NCBI GenBank assembly: GCA_046582475.1
Contig: JAYGEH010000358.1
Coordinates: 1 to 5,845, forward strand
Length of the DNA: 5,845 nt
Reading direction: 5' to 3'
From: GCA-2687515 sp046582475
Lineage (GTDB): Bacteria; Pseudomonadota; Alphaproteobacteria; Rhodospirillales; UBA2165
Below the pieces are notes generated by a model, which was given only the letters and a program-made list of their open reading frames with translations, did not search any database and was not told where the DNA came from. The translations under genes and the position numbers were made by a program. Of the stretch, positions 5,537-5,845 are shown in pieces; position 1 is the first letter of the stretch; each line of letters starts with the position of its first letter.

Positions 5537-5845
5537 TCATTGCACAGCCTCCGGTTCGGTAAAGGAAAAGACAGCACCATCCACCCACATAACATGGAGG
5601 ATGACCGCGAGCTTGCGGGCGACGGCCACGAGGGCACGTTTACGGCCCTTGGATCGTTGCAGGCGCATGCCCCATGCTTTGAGCGACGACCATTTTGCCG
5701 GATCGCGGCATGATGAAGTTGGCGGCGGCGTGCACGCCAGGATCACCAGCCTTGGATATATGGCCCGGGTTGTCCCGTTCGCCGGACTGGTATCGCCTTG
5801 GCGTCAGGCCGAAGTGGGCCGCCACGGTCCTCGATCTTCGAAACC
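5537..5845 (-). pseudogene. IS110-family transposase, C-terminal part with a frameshift
   Basis: Reading in from the right edge, the first frame gives FRRSRTVAAHFGLTPRRYQ then SGERDNPGHISKAGDPGV. This is the signature of the IS110 C-terminal transposase domain, whose serine acts in strand cleavage (probably the Ser of QSG). Near 5687-5694 the similarity jumps to a second frame. That frame continues KWSSLKAWGMRL, then VAVARKLAVILHVMWVDG, and ends at TGA 5539-5537. Removing one A from the AAAA run in GGCAAAATGG would restore one frame. The expected segment between 'GV' and 'AANFIM' is also about three residues short compared with relatives as I remember them. The copy is therefore probably inactive. 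Its N-terminal RuvC-like domain is outside the window. Confidence 0.82.

Larger units (their letters stand above)
5270..5845 (-). mobile_element. IS110-family insertion sequence, 3' part
   Basis: The element covers the broken transposase and the non-coding tail after it. On the minus strand the tail ends in a stretch (TTGACTCTCATGCCCGATT, 5303-5285) that I remember as typical of the 3' ends of alphaproteobacterial IS110-type elements. IS110 elements lack long terminal repeats, so the border near 5270 is approximate. The 5' half lies beyond the right edge. Confidence 0.55.

Noticed and set aside
5250..5713. Plus-strand frames of 85 and 117 codons
   Set aside because: They lie opposite the IS110 tail and transposase remnant, which explain the sequence on the other strand.

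Overview
The window looks like a piece of an alphaproteobacterial chromosome (Rhodospirillales-like in style). It has a GC-rich core with strong third-position G/C preference, a core operon of a type I associate with such genomes, and remains of IS5- and IS110-type elements whose proteins resemble alphaproteobacterial copies. The organism assignment is inference. All recognisable genes lie on the minus strand, so read from right to left.

Right edge (about 5270-5845): the 3' part of an IS110-family element. It holds the C-terminal end of a transposase broken by a single-base frameshift, plus about 265 bases of non-coding 3' element sequence. Next (4414-5269) is a gene-free stretch of about 850 bases. 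It contains two arrays of 10-bp-phased direct repeats, several strong inverted repeats and, closest to the operon, an AT-rich leader with a 10-bp palindrome.

Centre (577-4413): a two-gene operon for a molybdenum enzyme related to pyrogallol-phloroglucinol transhydroxylase. The large subunit (994 aa) carries an SCP2-like lipid-binding domain fused in front of a complete transhydroxylase-type catalytic subunit. That part has a Ser molybdenum ligand preceded by Asp, and an active-site His and Tyr at the spacing known from the Pelobacter enzyme. The small subunit (279 aa) is the partner iron-sulfur protein with a C-terminal transthyretin-like domain. It lacks three cysteines expected for one of the three [4Fe-4S] clusters. 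The two proteins should form a cytoplasmic, possibly membrane-associated heterodimer. The SCP2 fusion suggests a hydrophobic or lipid-linked substrate; the true substrate is unknown.

Left edge (1-562): an AT-rich RES-domain ORF starts at a TTG whose Shine-Dalgarno overlaps the small-subunit stop codon. It appears to be cut by insertion of an IS5-family element, and its last 26 codons look IS-derived. The first 19 codons of that element's transposase run off the left edge.
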